A stretch of DNA of 64,000 nucleotides from Flavobacterium terrae (GCF_900142035.1 NZ_FQZI01000002.1:558001-622000), one strand, 5' to 3'. Shown: positions 46,089 to 56,311, numbered from the stretch's first letter. The notes: generated from the letters alone by a model not told the origin. Numbers and translations are program-made.

Positions 46089-46892
46089 ATGATACAATTC
46101 GTATTAAGAATGGTAAAACTAATTGTAATGCTAACTGTTTTACTGTTACATTATGTTGGTTTTTCACAATACACAATTCCTGAAATTCCAAAATTTCAAA
46201 CCAGTGTTTATGATTATGCCAATTTACTTCAAGAGAATGAAAAGCAACAGCTTGAAAACAAACTAATTAAATATTCTGACTCTACAACAACTCAAATCGT
46301 AGCCATTACTATTGATGATTTAAAAGGGGAAGACATAAGTCAACTGGCAACAAAGTGGGCACACACTTGGGGAATTGGTCAAGCTAAAGAAGACAATGGT
46401 ATTTTAATTTTACTCTCAAAAAACGATAGAAAAATACACATAGTAAACGGTTATGGCATTGAAGATCGTATGACTGCTGGCATCACTGGTGAGATTGTTC
46501 GTGAAGTCATTATACCTGAATTCAAAGCTGGAAGCTACTACAACGGATTAGACAAAGGAGCCGATGCCATTTTCCAAGTTTTAAAAGGTAAATATAAAGG
46601 AGAAAGGAAAAAAGACAAAAGTGATGATGGTAGTGCTGGCGTATTCATAATCATTTTAATATTTATAGTTATTCTTATCATTTTATCAAGTCGTAATCGA
46701 AGAGGCGGCGGCGGAAGCGGTGGTCGATTTTCTGGACCTGACTTAGGAGACATCATTATTTTAAGTCGAATGGGTCGCGGCAGTGGAGGCGGATGGTCTT
46801 CTGGAGGTGGTTTTGGAGGAGGATCTGGCGGCTTTGGTGGCGGCTTTGGTGGCGGAGGATTCTCTGGTGGTGGTGCTGGCGGAAGTTGGTAA
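46089..46892 (+). CDS. TPM-domain membrane protein with glycine-rich tail (267 residues)
   Basis: A signal or anchor segment (KLIVMLTVLLLHYVGFSQ) precedes a TPM domain (IPKFQTSVYDYANLLQENEK; TQIVAITIDDLKGEDIS; GYGIEDRMTAGITGEIVREV; AGSYYNGLDKGADAIFQVLK). A transmembrane helix (FIIILIFIVILIILSS) follows, and then a cytoplasmic low-complexity glycine-rich tail (GGSGGFGGGFGGGGFSGGG). This YgcG-like architecture is commonly paired with LemA. The ATG at 46089 directly follows the stop of the previous gene. Confidence 0.92.
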   Translation: MIQFVLRMVKLIVMLTVLLLHYVGFSQYTIPEIPKFQTSVYDYANLLQENEKQQLENKLIKYSDSTTTQIVAITIDDLKGEDISQLATKWAHTWGIGQAKEDNGILILLSKNDRKIHIVNGYGIEDRMTAGITGEIVREVIIPEFKAGSYYNGLDKGADAIFQVLKGKYKGERKKDKSDDGSAGVFIIILIFIVILIILSSRNRRGGGGSGGRFSGPDLGDIIILSRMGRGSGGGWSSGGGFGGGSGGFGGGFGGGGFSGGGAGGSW

Positions 46893-46994
46893 GTTGGATT
46901 TTAGATAACTGATATATAGATAAGCCAACAATTCTTGAGATACCAATCAAATAAATAATAATTTAGTTAACTTCGCAATTCCAAAAATATTTTT

Positions 46995-49817
46995 ATGAGA
47001 AAACTTTATGCACTCCTTTTTTTCAGTTTAACACTTTTCAGTCAAAATAGAACAATTGACAACACATTTAATCCTTCAGAAACAGGAATATTTCAACAAA
47101 ATATTGGTAGAAACGGCGTTTTACTTCCTAATGGCAAAATTCTAACCGTCTATCATCAAATTGATGGTTACTCTGACGGAAAAGTAATTTTATTAAACTC
47201 TGATGGAAGTATTGATAATTCATTTAGTTGCCCAGCAAGTGTTGTAAATGTAAACAATAGTGCAGATTATAAAATATATGCAAAAAATGATGGAAGTTTC
47301 TTAACCCTATTAGGTTATAGTGACTCTTCAGGCAATAATTTCAGTCTTAAATCCTTTACATCTACAGGGTCATTAGTTAGTAATTTCACCTCTCCTCAAT
47401 TTAGTGGAAGTCCAGCTGGTACTGCGGTTGCAATCAATAAAATAATTTATCAAAATGATGGAAAAATAATAATCGTAGGGAGATTTAACAATGTTAATGG
47501 TACAGCTTCAAAAAACATAGTTCGATTAAACAATAACGGAACTATTGACACCACATTCAATATTGGTAGTAGTTTTTCCGACAGCTATGGAAATAATATT
47601 GTCAACTCAATTGTAATTCAAAATGATGGAAAATATATAGTTTGTGGAGCATTCACAAGCTACCGAGGTACAGCTAGATACTGTATTGCAAGAATAAATA
47701 CAGACGGAAGTATCGATACAACATTTAATGTTGTTCGCACGCTTGATTCTATTTCTAGCGTAACAAATGGATTTGACGGTCAAATAAAAGATGTAAAAAT
47801 ACAATCTAATGGTAAAATTATTGTTGTTGGCAGTAATTACAGAACAAATTATAATATTGTTTCCAAAACTGTAGTACGATTAAATGCGGATGGTACTAGG
47901 GATACTTCTTTTATACATACAAATCCAAGTTCAATATCTTATGAATATTGCCAGATACAAAACGACGGAAAAATATTATTGAATAATGGTGCTTATACTG
48001 GAAGTATCATAAAAAGAATCAATACCAATGGAAGCAATGACAATACGTTTAATTACACCAACAACACTACACTTTTAGGATGGGATGAAGCTATATATCT
48101 TCAAGGAACAAAACTACTAGTTAATGGTAATTATTCTGGGACAAATGGATTAACTAGAAACGGTTTACATAGAATAAATACAGATGGTAGTTTAGATTTA
48201 ACATTTAACCCTCAAGCTGGACCTAATTCTTCATATATTAACAACTTTAATAATATTACTTTTTCTACCATTGATTTAAAATCTAAAGTCTTATTAGATG
48301 AAAAAATACTTTTGATTGGAAACTTCACCTCATTTAATGACATTCCTTGCAGAAGTCTCTGTAGATTAAATCAAAATGGTGATTTTGATTCAAGTTTTCA
48401 ATTAGATAACTCTGTAAAAATTATTCCCTCACAAAATAGTAATACAAAAATCGTTTTACATCAAAATGACGGCAAAATCCTATTAGCATTTAATAATCCT
48501 TCATGGGCATATGTTAGTAACGTAAGCAAAGAAATTATAAGATTAAACAGTAATGGTACTTTAGACAATACATTTAATTTTAATTCTACTTCTTGTGGCA
48601 TTAAAGATTTAAAACTACTGAATGACGGAAAAATATTAGCAACTGGAAGTGGCAGTTTCTTTAAAAATTCTACCAATTATAAATTGGTTAAATTAAACGC
48701 AAACGGTACAATAGATACAGATTTCAACTCAGCTTTATTTCCTAATGTCCCTTCATCAATTGACATACAATCTGACAATAAAATAATTGTTTCATTCAAT
48801 GGTAACGCTAGTAGTGCTTATAATTACAAACCAATTATTAGACTTAATGCTGATGGCACACTAGATTCAAGTTTTGATTCAACTTTACATCTTGGAAAAA
48901 AATTCCATAATATTAAATGCTTGCCAGACAACAAACTTCTTATAAGCTATGTACTTAGCGGTTTTAGCGACAGCAACCCTTTTTTAGGAAGATTAAATGC
49001 AGATTTAACAGTTGATGCAACATTTACCATATTTGAAAGCAAAAATACTATTAATCCAAAATTTTTATTGAACAATAAAATTATTTTCTCTGCTAAAACA
49101 CCAGGCTCTACAGTGACCAAAATGTATATTTTAAATGAAAATGGTGTATTAGAAAGTTCTTTTGCTCCTTTCACTTCTTCAATATCTAATTTTGATATTC
49201 AAAATTGTAATAATGTTATTATAAGCGGTAATTTCAATTTATTCGAAAATGTAATAAAAAATAATATTATAAGATATGGTGAGCCATTGACTCCATTAAC
49301 ACCAAGTCCATCTGGCGATATCTATCAATCATTCTCAAATGGGCAAACACTAAATAATTTAATTGTAACTGGTACTAATATAACGTGGTATTCAACACCA
49401 TCAGCTTGTGCAATAAATAATAATATAACATCTAAAAACTTTATGGAAGTGAACTCTATACTTCCAAATTCAACTTTATTAGAAAACAATTATACTTATT
49501 ACGCCTCTCAAACAATAAACAATATTGAAAGTAGTTACAGGCTACCTGTTACTGTATATACTAATTTGGGCACAGATAGCTTTACATTTAATAATTTTAA
49601 ATTATTCCCTAACCCAGTTAAAGATATTCTAACTTTAACTAATGACTCTCAAATTGATAAAATCGAGATTTTCAATCAAATTGGTCAGAATATATTAATT
49701 GAAAAACCTGAAACAGAAAGCACTTCAGTTAATTTATCAAAATATAGTAAAGGCATATATTTTATAAAAATTTATTCTAACAATAAGAGTATCATAAGAA
49801 AAATAATTAAAGATTAA
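46995..49817 (+). CDS. Delta-60 repeat protein with T9SS sorting domain (940 residues)
   Basis: A signal peptide (MRKLYALLFFSLTLFSQ) is followed by about a dozen delta-60 (beta-propeller-like) repeats of the form QNDGKIIIVGRFNNVNG...IVRLNNNGTIDTTFN. A linker and a T9SS type A C-terminal domain complete it (KLFPNPVKDILTLTN...IDKIEIFNQIGQNI...YSKGIYFIKIY). It should be exported by T9SS and either anchored to the surface or released. Delta-60 proteins are usually of unknown function; binding or enzymatic roles are not evident. It stands alone and converges on the dehydrogenase gene. Confidence 0.9.
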   Translation: MRKLYALLFFSLTLFSQNRTIDNTFNPSETGIFQQNIGRNGVLLPNGKILTVYHQIDGYSDGKVILLNSDGSIDNSFSCPASVVNVNNSADYKIYAKNDGSFLTLLGYSDSSGNNFSLKSFTSTGSLVSNFTSPQFSGSPAGTAVAINKIIYQNDGKIIIVGRFNNVNGTASKNIVRLNNNGTIDTTFNIGSSFSDSYGNNIVNSIVIQNDGKYIVCGAFTSYRGTARYCIARINTDGSIDTTFNVVRTLDSISSVTNGFDGQIKDVKIQSNGKIIVVGSNYRTNYNIVSKTVVRLNADGTRDTSFIHTNPSSISYEYCQIQNDGKILLNNGAYTGSIIKRINTNGSNDNTFNYTNNTTLLGWDEAIYLQGTKLLVNGNYSGTNGLTRNGLHRINTDGSLDLTFNPQAGPNSSYINNFNNITFSTIDLKSKVLLDEKILLIGNFTSFNDIPCRSLCRLNQNGDFDSSFQLDNSVKIIPSQNSNTKIVLHQNDGKILLAFNNPSWAYVSNVSKEIIRLNSNGTLDNTFNFNSTSCGIKDLKLLNDGKILATGSGSFFKNSTNYKLVKLNANGTIDTDFNSALFPNVPSSIDIQSDNKIIVSFNGNASSAYNYKPIIRLNADGTLDSSFDSTLHLGKKFHNIKCLPDNKLLISYVLSGFSDSNPFLGRLNADLTVDATFTIFESKNTINPKFLLNNKIIFSAKTPGSTVTKMYILNENGVLESSFAPFTSSISNFDIQNCNNVIISGNFNLFENVIKNNIIRYGEPLTPLTPSPSGDIYQSFSNGQTLNNLIVTGTNITWYSTPSACAINNNITSKNFMEVNSILPNSTLLENNYTYYASQTINNIESSYRLPVTVYTNLGTDSFTFNNFKLFPNPVKDILTLTNDSQIDKIEIFNQIGQNILIEKPETESTSVNLSKYSKGIYFIKIYSNNKSIIRKIIKD

Positions 49818-49824
49818 GCCATAA

Positions 49825-50610
49825 TTACCTCACCTTGCTTCTAATCACAAAATAATGCAATAGCGTTGGAAAGAAACGTTTAAGATAAACACCAAGCGTT
49901 TCTTTTCTTCCTATATATACTTCAAATTTTTCTTTTTCAATAGCTTTTACCATTCTTTGCGCAAAAACAGAAACTGGTAATCCATTTTTTGTTGCCTCAT
50001 CATCTGTAGTTTGTTTTGAACCATCGGCTGTTAAGGCATTTTTAGCCACATTGGTTTGAATAAACCCAGGACAAACCATGGTGACATTTATTCCATCTTT
50101 TTGATGCTCCATTCGCATCACATCAAAAAAACCATGCAAAGCATGCTTTGCTCCACAATAACCAGATCGATAAGGGGAACCAAATTTCCCCATTAAACTT
50201 GTTACAACGACAAAATGTCCTGATTGATTTTGAATGAAGTGCGACAAAATAGCTTTGGCTAATGCCACATTGGCTAAATAATCTACTTCAATTAGCTTTT
50301 TATCTACTTCAAAGCTTGTTTCTGCAATCAAAGAGCGCTGACTAATTCCTCCATTACAAATTAAAACATCAATTTTTTCAAACAATGCTATTGCCTTAGT
50401 CACATTACTTTCAGCATTATCAAAATCTGACAAATCAAATGGAAAAACTTCAGCTGAGGAATTACAATTGGCTTTTACTCTTTCTAATTCGGTTACATTT
50501 CGTCCAGAAAGAATAAGTCTACAATTCTTTTTTGCTAATTCATAGGCTAAACCCTCTCCTATTCCTGAAGAAGCACCTGTAATCCAAACAACTTTATTAT
50601 TTACTTCCAT
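49825..50610 (-). CDS. Short-chain dehydrogenase/reductase (261 residues)
   Basis: A classical SDR with NAD(P)-binding TGASSGIGEGLAYELAKKN at about residues 11-29, NGGISQRSL and the catalytic YxxxK (SGYCGAKHAL). The C-terminal part matches the class that acts on acyl or sterol-type substrates near membranes, but the substrate is not known. The ATG at 50610 is used; a TTG at 50619 would add three residues. The stop is 7 nt from the convergent delta-60 gene. Confidence 0.93.
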   Translation of the reverse strand: MEVNNKVVWITGASSGIGEGLAYELAKKNCRLILSGRNVTELERVKANCNSSAEVFPFDLSDFDNAESNVTKAIALFEKIDVLICNGGISQRSLIAETSFEVDKKLIEVDYLANVALAKAILSHFIQNQSGHFVVVTSLMGKFGSPYRSGYCGAKHALHGFFDVMRMEHQKDGINVTMVCPGFIQTNVAKNALTADGSKQTTDDEATKNGLPVSVFAQRMVKAIEKEKFEVYIGRKETLGVYLKRFFPTLLHYFVIRSKVR

Positions 50611-50786
50611 AGTATGCAATATAACTATTTTAACTTCTCAAATCTCATTAAACACCTTAAAAATAAACGTCTTTTTCCTGAACAAAATCAGTCCTTTCAC
50701 TTGCAACCCAGAGCATTAAAAAATCAAAATTTGTAATATATAAAATTGATAATCAATCACTTATTACAAACTAAAATTATTAAAAC

Positions 50787-52664
50787 ATGAAAAGAATTTT
50801 TAAAGGCACATTAAAAGGGCAACTATGTGAAGATTGTCTAGAATATATTGCCAATGCGGAGGTATTACTATATCTCCCATACCGAAAAGAAGTTGCAAAT
50901 AGCGCTGTCGCTAATCCAAAAGAGACCTTTCATTTAGTTACTCCAGAAGAAGCTAAACTTAGGGAGAATCTTCTTATTGCAAAAACAGTAGCTGATGAAA
51001 ATGGAAATTTTGAATTTAGCATTGATGAAAAATATGCTAATTCTGCTTTTGACATCGATTTTGTTTGTGGAACCGTTCCTCCTAAAATTCCAAAACCAAA
51101 GAGAACAGAGCCTCTTCAATTTCACATTACCACTCTAGCCATGGAATGGAGGATGGATGAGTCACAAGATTACATCTTTTTTAAATGGGAATACGAGATT
51201 TCATATAAATTCTGGTGCTACATTAGAGGACATTATTTTGATGCTTGGGTGATTTGTGGTCGATTAGTAAACTGCAAAACAAATACACCTATTGCTAATG
51301 CAAAAGTAACAGCTTTTGACGCCGATTTTTTAACCGATGACAACTTAGGAACTGCTACTACGGATAGCAACGGACATTTTAGAATTGATTATTCATCTAT
51401 AAAATTCAAACAAACTTTTTTGTCTCCTTTAATCAATGTTGAAACTGATCCAGGTTTACCTTTAACATTTCAAAGTGGCCCAGATGTTTATTTTAAAGCA
51501 GAAATAGCAGGTACAACTCTAATTGATGAAACTAGAGCAAATGCGCGAAAAAACGTTAGTTACTGTCTATGTGTGAAATTGTGTTCTGAGGTAAATGTTG
51601 TAAATCCTGAAGATCCTAATTTCCCAAGTGCTTGGACAGGAATTGGAAATGCTTTTAGCGCTTCTTATGGAACAAACAGCTATGATTTTGATATTGATGG
51701 TTATGCTGGATCAGGAAAAAATGCATTATTTGGCACAATTCGCCTTACTGGTCAAGCCGCTTTAAAATCAGCATCAGGCAACCCAATTGAATATCGCTTT
51801 TTAATAAGTGACATCACCACTCCAAATGGAAGTCCAAGCCCTGCAACTTCAAATTTCACTAAAATAGTTGGAGTGACTCCAAATTTATTTGCACCAAGCG
51901 TGGTTTCTAAATTAACTCGAAAAGTGTATTCTCCAATAAATAATGAGATTTTTGTAACCAGTGACCAAAGTGATTTTGATAGTCAAGGATGGTTTGATGT
52001 AAACCATGCGATAGAGAGAGCTCTAATCAATGCTGGTCTAACTTTGGCCGACTTAAATTTATATAATATTATTGAAGAAGACACACTTATTTCATTAAAT
52101 ACAACAGCATTAACTACTGCTCCAAATGTTCCTGGCACAATTAATCCAGGGCAAGCAATACCAGCTGCAAATAAAATTCCAATTGAAAAATTTGCTATTC
52201 GATTTGAAATAAGAGAAGTAGTAAACAAACCATTAAGTCAATTTAATGTTGTTCCCGGAAATGGAAAAACACTAAACTCGGTTATTATGAATAATAATCC
52301 TGTGGTATTAAAATTATCTATTGCCGAATTAGAAACCAATGGTTTATGTACTCCTATCAATGGAACTTTACATGCTAAATACACAGTTTACCATCCACAT
52401 CTTACTTCATCTTCATTGCACTTAAGAAACAATAGCAATACTGTTAACAGAGCAATAACTGATGGAATTGTTCCTTTGAGTAGCAACACTAACCCAGCAA
52501 TAGATGAAAGAACGAACAATAGTTGTCAATTAAACAACCCTCCTAACGATATGACTCGCTGTACATATATTCTTAAGTTATATGCAAGAGCTAGAATGCA
52601 CAATGGAGATGTTGCTCTATCCGATAGCGGACCAGTTGAACAGATTTTTTTCTATGATGTATAA
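50787..52664 (+). CDS. Transthyretin-like/carboxypeptidase-regulatory domain protein without signal peptide (625 residues)
   Basis: No signal peptide is seen: it starts MKRIFKGTLKGQLCEDCLEY. It has two segments typical of carboxypeptidase-regulatory/transthyretin-like folds: KTVADENGNFEFSIDEKY and GRLVNCKTNTPIANAKVTAF...TTDSNGHFRIDYS. The C-terminal 350 residues are mixed and unrecognised (TGIGNAFSASYGTNSYDFDI; ERTNNSCQLNN). A region of several Cys residues (YCLCVKLCSEV, about 255-265) may bind a metal or form disulfides. Whether it is cytosolic or exported by an unconventional route is open. It is monocistronic with its own terminator. Confidence 0.75.
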   Translation: MKRIFKGTLKGQLCEDCLEYIANAEVLLYLPYRKEVANSAVANPKETFHLVTPEEAKLRENLLIAKTVADENGNFEFSIDEKYANSAFDIDFVCGTVPPKIPKPKRTEPLQFHITTLAMEWRMDESQDYIFFKWEYEISYKFWCYIRGHYFDAWVICGRLVNCKTNTPIANAKVTAFDADFLTDDNLGTATTDSNGHFRIDYSSIKFKQTFLSPLINVETDPGLPLTFQSGPDVYFKAEIAGTTLIDETRANARKNVSYCLCVKLCSEVNVVNPEDPNFPSAWTGIGNAFSASYGTNSYDFDIDGYAGSGKNALFGTIRLTGQAALKSASGNPIEYRFLISDITTPNGSPSPATSNFTKIVGVTPNLFAPSVVSKLTRKVYSPINNEIFVTSDQSDFDSQGWFDVNHAIERALINAGLTLADLNLYNIIEEDTLISLNTTALTTAPNVPGTINPGQAIPAANKIPIEKFAIRFEIREVVNKPLSQFNVVPGNGKTLNSVIMNNNPVVLKLSIAELETNGLCTPINGTLHAKYTVYHPHLTSSSLHLRNNSNTVNRAITDGIVPLSSNTNPAIDERTNNSCQLNNPPNDMTRCTYILKLYARARMHNGDVALSDSGPVEQIFFYDV

Positions 52665-52674
52665 CATTAATTTT

Positions 52675-52700
52675 AAAAGCAGCTATTTCAGCTGCTTTTT
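52675..52700 (+). terminator. Terminator after the 625-residue protein gene
   Basis: AAAAGCAGCT (52675-52684) pairs with AGCTGCTTTT (52690-52699) around ATTTC, followed by Ts. Nearly identical to the hairpin at 53392-53416. Confidence 0.9.
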
Positions 52701-52857
52701 TACTTTTTGTTAATTCTCAGGTAGCAACAAATCACTAAAAACAATTAAATCAAAAAAGGGGAAAAAACCCTATCAAAAAGAGCATAATTCCTTGAATTAT
52801 TTTTTGGCACCTATCTCATCTTTGCATAGTACAATTAGAAAATTAACTAAAACATAA

Positions 52858-53388
52858 ATGAAAAACATTTTAACAACAGCAGTTCTAATATTAATTGGGG
52901 GATTAATGACTGCGCAAACAAATTACAATAGTGAAAAAGAAAGTGAAACTAAAAAATGGACTTGGTCTCATTCAAATTTAGGTAACGGAATAAGTCTAAA
53001 TTATTTTTTTGAAAAAGATCAAACGTACGAAGTAACTTTTTGGGTTAAAACATCTTCAAATGTTTCTAAACCAAACAAAAAAGTGTTACAATCTTCAATT
53101 AATATTAGAACAGCTTCCAATGTAGCGTATAATGAATTTGAATACACACTTCCAGAATTTTCAGAGTATAGCGAAGTCGTTTGGTCACAAAAAGCTGGAG
53201 AAAAATTTAATCAATGGCAGCAAAAGAAAATTTATTTTACACCAAAATACAACAACTTACAATTATGGCTATTCCCTTTAATGACCGCTAACGCAAATGA
53301 CAATGGAGGAGCAAGGCTGGAAATGGAGGTCGACAAAATTATTATTAGAAAAAGTTCAGGCAAACATGTTGGATTGTCTTCGTTATAA
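52858..53388 (+). CDS. Small secreted beta-rich protein (176 residues)
   Basis: A signal peptide (MKNILTTAVLILIGGLMTAQ) is followed by a beta-sandwich-like segment with several conserved-looking aromatic residues (YFFEKDQTYEVTFWVKTSS; EVVWSQKAGEKFNQWQQKKI; NNLQLWLFPLM). This pattern resembles carbohydrate-binding modules of the CBM4/9 type, but no family is certain. It could be a single binding module exported to the periplasm or beyond. It lies between two almost identical terminators. Confidence 0.75.
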   Translation: MKNILTTAVLILIGGLMTAQTNYNSEKESETKKWTWSHSNLGNGISLNYFFEKDQTYEVTFWVKTSSNVSKPNKKVLQSSINIRTASNVAYNEFEYTLPEFSEYSEVVWSQKAGEKFNQWQQKKIYFTPKYNNLQLWLFPLMTANANDNGGARLEMEVDKIIIRKSSGKHVGLSSL

Positions 53389-53391
53389 AAA

Positions 53392-53416
53392 AAAAGCAGC
53401 TATTTAAGCTGCTTTT
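53392..53416. terminator. Shared terminator between the small secreted protein and the receptor gene
   Basis: AAAAGCAGCT (53392-53401) pairs with AGCTGCTTTT (53407-53416) around ATTTA. Usable in both directions for the two convergent genes. Confidence 0.85.
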
Positions 53417-53425
53417 ATAGTTTTA

Positions 53426-56206
53426 TTAAAACATCCCTCTACCGCGAGATGGCTTTTCTTTGGCGGCAAATTTAACTAGCTTATAAGTCAAGGAGAACAT
53501 AACGTAACGCTTTAAAACAGTATTTTGTTGATCTATAATTTCCGTTGCTGTTACATTTCTAACATTACTTTGATTTTGATTTAAAAGGTCATACACTTTA
53601 ACTTTCGCTAAAAATAGATCTTTATAAAACGAATACGATAAACTGGTATTCCACAAATAAAAATCATTTTTAAAATTTGCTGCCGAACCAGAATTATAAT
53701 TGTATCCAAAATCATTCCCAAACACCCATTTTTTTGGCCAATAAGTGGTTACTTGCAAATTGAGTTTATGGCTTAAATTATCAGTTTTCTCAATCGTGTA
53801 ATTATTATAATTTACAAATTGCTTTTTAAAGTTGTAAGATGGTGAAATAGTTATTTTATCTGTCCATTCGTATGTAAATCTAACATTGGGTAATATCGAA
53901 TATGTAGAAGCAGAAAACATTTGCCCATCTATAAAACCTTTATCATAATCTAAGCTATTATTAAGACGGAGTTCATAGCGATAATTAATTTTATCCTTTT
54001 TTATTGATTTGTTCCAAAATGTTCCAAAAGTAAAATTATTCGTTCCACTAATATTAACATAGGTTGTCGTTCTCTTTCTATTTTGGTCAAAAGTTGTAAC
54101 AGGGATTACTTCTGATTCATTATAGTTAAGAAAAGAATAAACGCCATAACCTGAACGCGTGCTGTAATCATAATTTCTGTAAGAAAAATGAACACTATGC
54201 TGCTTATTTATATCCAAATTAGCATTTCCGATTACAGTATTTAAGGGATTAGATAAGTTTTGAATGGGTAATAACTGAGTGGAGCTAGGCACACGGTAAT
54301 CTAAATTATAATATAATCCTATATTTTTTGATTTGGAAAATTTATAAGTCCCATAAAAATTTGCCATTGGTAATACAAAATCTTTATCTAAACGAGTAAT
54401 TACCCCAATATAATCAGAACTATTTGTATTATATATAGATTTTGTTCCTAGTGTTAGATATAAATTATATTTTGACTTCTCTAGACTAACAGCTGCAAAA
54501 GGATACAATTCATTTGACTTAGATTTATAAGCCATAGTTAACAAATCATTTTGAATTGAATATTGATTGGTTGAAGCATCAAAATCGAAAGTTTCATTTT
54601 TATTTTCATCAGCATTGTGACTTAATTTTGCACCTATTTTCACAATTAATGAATCAGTTATTGGCTCACTATATTCTAATGAAAGTGAATAGTTTTCACT
54701 TTTCGTTTTCTCATTGCCTTTTTGGTTACGAATATCTGAAGCGTTTGAATTTTGATAAAAATTAGTTACTGAATTTACCTGTGATTGGTTATTATTTTCA
54801 TTGTTCTCATTTTCAACTTCCAAAGTCACGTTTCTTCTTTTTCTTTTAAATGTTTTAGTCAAAGTAGCGGTATTCTGAAATGACTTATTATTAGATTCTG
54901 TATAGTTTCTTGAACTAAAATCATTTAGTAATACATCAGTCTCATAAGAAGAGCTTTGTGAGTTATTATAATTTTTCCTATCATTTTGACTCAATTTGGG
55001 CTGAAGAACAAGAGACAAAGTTGAATCAATTTTTACATCGGCAGTCAAATTAAAATTATTGTATTGTGAATCTGTACTGGTATTAGACTCAGAAATGGTA
55101 TTAAAAGCTCCCGTTGGTAATAAAGCAAATCTATTTGTTTTATTGGTATTGGTGTTATTCGTTCCAGAATGGAAAAAACTACTCGAAAAATCGATATTTT
55201 TGAAATATTCATCGGAATAATTAATCCCAACTAAATCAGACTTTGTAATACCCGTGTTAGAACCAAAACTTTGTCCGTTATACCAATAACTTCCATTTTC
55301 TCCTGCATATAAACGATTACCTCCTCTACCACCACCCATATTATCAAAAACCTCATCCATAGAAAAACCTACCGAATTAATATTATTGGCTGAAGCCAAA
55401 ACACTGAACTTGGTTTTATTTTTAAAATAATTTATAATTCCGCTTGACTCATAACGTTTGCTACTTCCATAACCAGCCATAGCTTTACCAAAAAAACCTT
55501 TGTTCTTCTTCTCATCGATAGTTAAATTAATACTCGCATTGTTAGACGACGCATTTGCACCAGTTTTTTCCTCTTTCTTAGTCTTGGTATCTGTAACCTG
55601 AACTTTATTTATGATATTTGAAGGTAAATTTTGCAATGCTACTTTTCCGTCTTTATCAAAAAAAGGTTTTCCGTTGACTAAAATTTGGTTTACTTCTTTT
55701 CCATTTACTGATATTTTCCCATCAGCATCAATCTCAACTCCTGGCAATTGTTTTAATAATGATTCTACATTAGAATCAGGTCTAACTTTAAAAGATTCTG
55801 CATTAAACTCTAAAGTATCCTTTTTAATACGAATTGGTGGTGCTTCAGATTTGATTACAATTTCACCAAGTAATTTTGCTTGCTCTTTTAAAATTATAGT
55901 CCCAAAATCTCTGTTCTCACTAATTTCATTCAAATTAATTTTATGATCCTCAAAGCCTACCATAGATACTTTAAGATAAACAGGATTACTAAGTTTCTTC
56001 AAATCAAATGAAAAAACACCGCTTTTGTTAGTAATCGTATAATCGACTAAAGAAGAATCCTTTGCCATAGAAACATAAACTGTTACTGACTCTAAAGGCA
56101 ATTTAGATTTCTCATCAAGAATTTTACCTTTGAATTTAATCGAGTTTTGAGCTACAATTTGTAATGAAAATAAAGCAAGCGCTAGTAGTAATGATTTTTG
56201 GAACAT
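53426..56206 (-). CDS. TonB-dependent-receptor-like outer membrane beta-barrel protein (926 residues)
   Basis: A signal peptide (MFQKSLLLALALFSLQIVAQ) is followed by a carboxypeptidase-regulatory-like domain (IKFKGKILDEKSKLPLESVT). A plug-like domain comes next (SVNGKEVNQILVNGKPFFDK; LPSNIINKVQVTDTKTKKEE), then a long Asn/Ser-rich beta-barrel. This is the outer membrane beta-barrel family 3 architecture, related to TonB-dependent receptors but often lacking a clear TonB box. It ends in a Lys/Arg-rich tail (PSRGRGMF). The substrate is unknown. It is upstream of no obvious partner and is separated from der by a terminator. Confidence 0.88.
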   Translation of the reverse strand: MFQKSLLLALALFSLQIVAQNSIKFKGKILDEKSKLPLESVTVYVSMAKDSSLVDYTITNKSGVFSFDLKKLSNPVYLKVSMVGFEDHKINLNEISENRDFGTIILKEQAKLLGEIVIKSEAPPIRIKKDTLEFNAESFKVRPDSNVESLLKQLPGVEIDADGKISVNGKEVNQILVNGKPFFDKDGKVALQNLPSNIINKVQVTDTKTKKEEKTGANASSNNASINLTIDEKKNKGFFGKAMAGYGSSKRYESSGIINYFKNKTKFSVLASANNINSVGFSMDEVFDNMGGGRGGNRLYAGENGSYWYNGQSFGSNTGITKSDLVGINYSDEYFKNIDFSSSFFHSGTNNTNTNKTNRFALLPTGAFNTISESNTSTDSQYNNFNLTADVKIDSTLSLVLQPKLSQNDRKNYNNSQSSSYETDVLLNDFSSRNYTESNNKSFQNTATLTKTFKRKRRNVTLEVENENNENNNQSQVNSVTNFYQNSNASDIRNQKGNEKTKSENYSLSLEYSEPITDSLIVKIGAKLSHNADENKNETFDFDASTNQYSIQNDLLTMAYKSKSNELYPFAAVSLEKSKYNLYLTLGTKSIYNTNSSDYIGVITRLDKDFVLPMANFYGTYKFSKSKNIGLYYNLDYRVPSSTQLLPIQNLSNPLNTVIGNANLDINKQHSVHFSYRNYDYSTRSGYGVYSFLNYNESEVIPVTTFDQNRKRTTTYVNISGTNNFTFGTFWNKSIKKDKINYRYELRLNNSLDYDKGFIDGQMFSASTYSILPNVRFTYEWTDKITISPSYNFKKQFVNYNNYTIEKTDNLSHKLNLQVTTYWPKKWVFGNDFGYNYNSGSAANFKNDFYLWNTSLSYSFYKDLFLAKVKVYDLLNQNQSNVRNVTATEIIDQQNTVLKRYVMFSLTYKLVKFAAKEKPSRGRGMF

Positions 56207-56218
56207 TGAAAATTATTT

Positions 56219-56257
56219 AAAAAAAATGCGGTTTTAATGATTGTTCATTAAAACCGC
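56219..56257 (-). terminator. der terminator (minus strand)
   Basis: A perfect 13-bp inverted repeat GCGGTTTTAATGA / TCATTAAAACCGC (56228-56240, 56245-56257). On the minus strand an A+T tail with eight Ts follows, just before the receptor gene start. Confidence 0.85.
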
Positions 56258-56311
56258 GAATTAAAGACTTTCTTATCGAAGAAATTTATGCTTTTTATTT
56301 TTTTTAACAGA

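Noticed and set aside
46538-46950. Antisense frames opposite the glycine-rich tail of the TPM membrane protein
   Set aside because: Low-complexity mirror frames of a Gly-rich region; no independent support.
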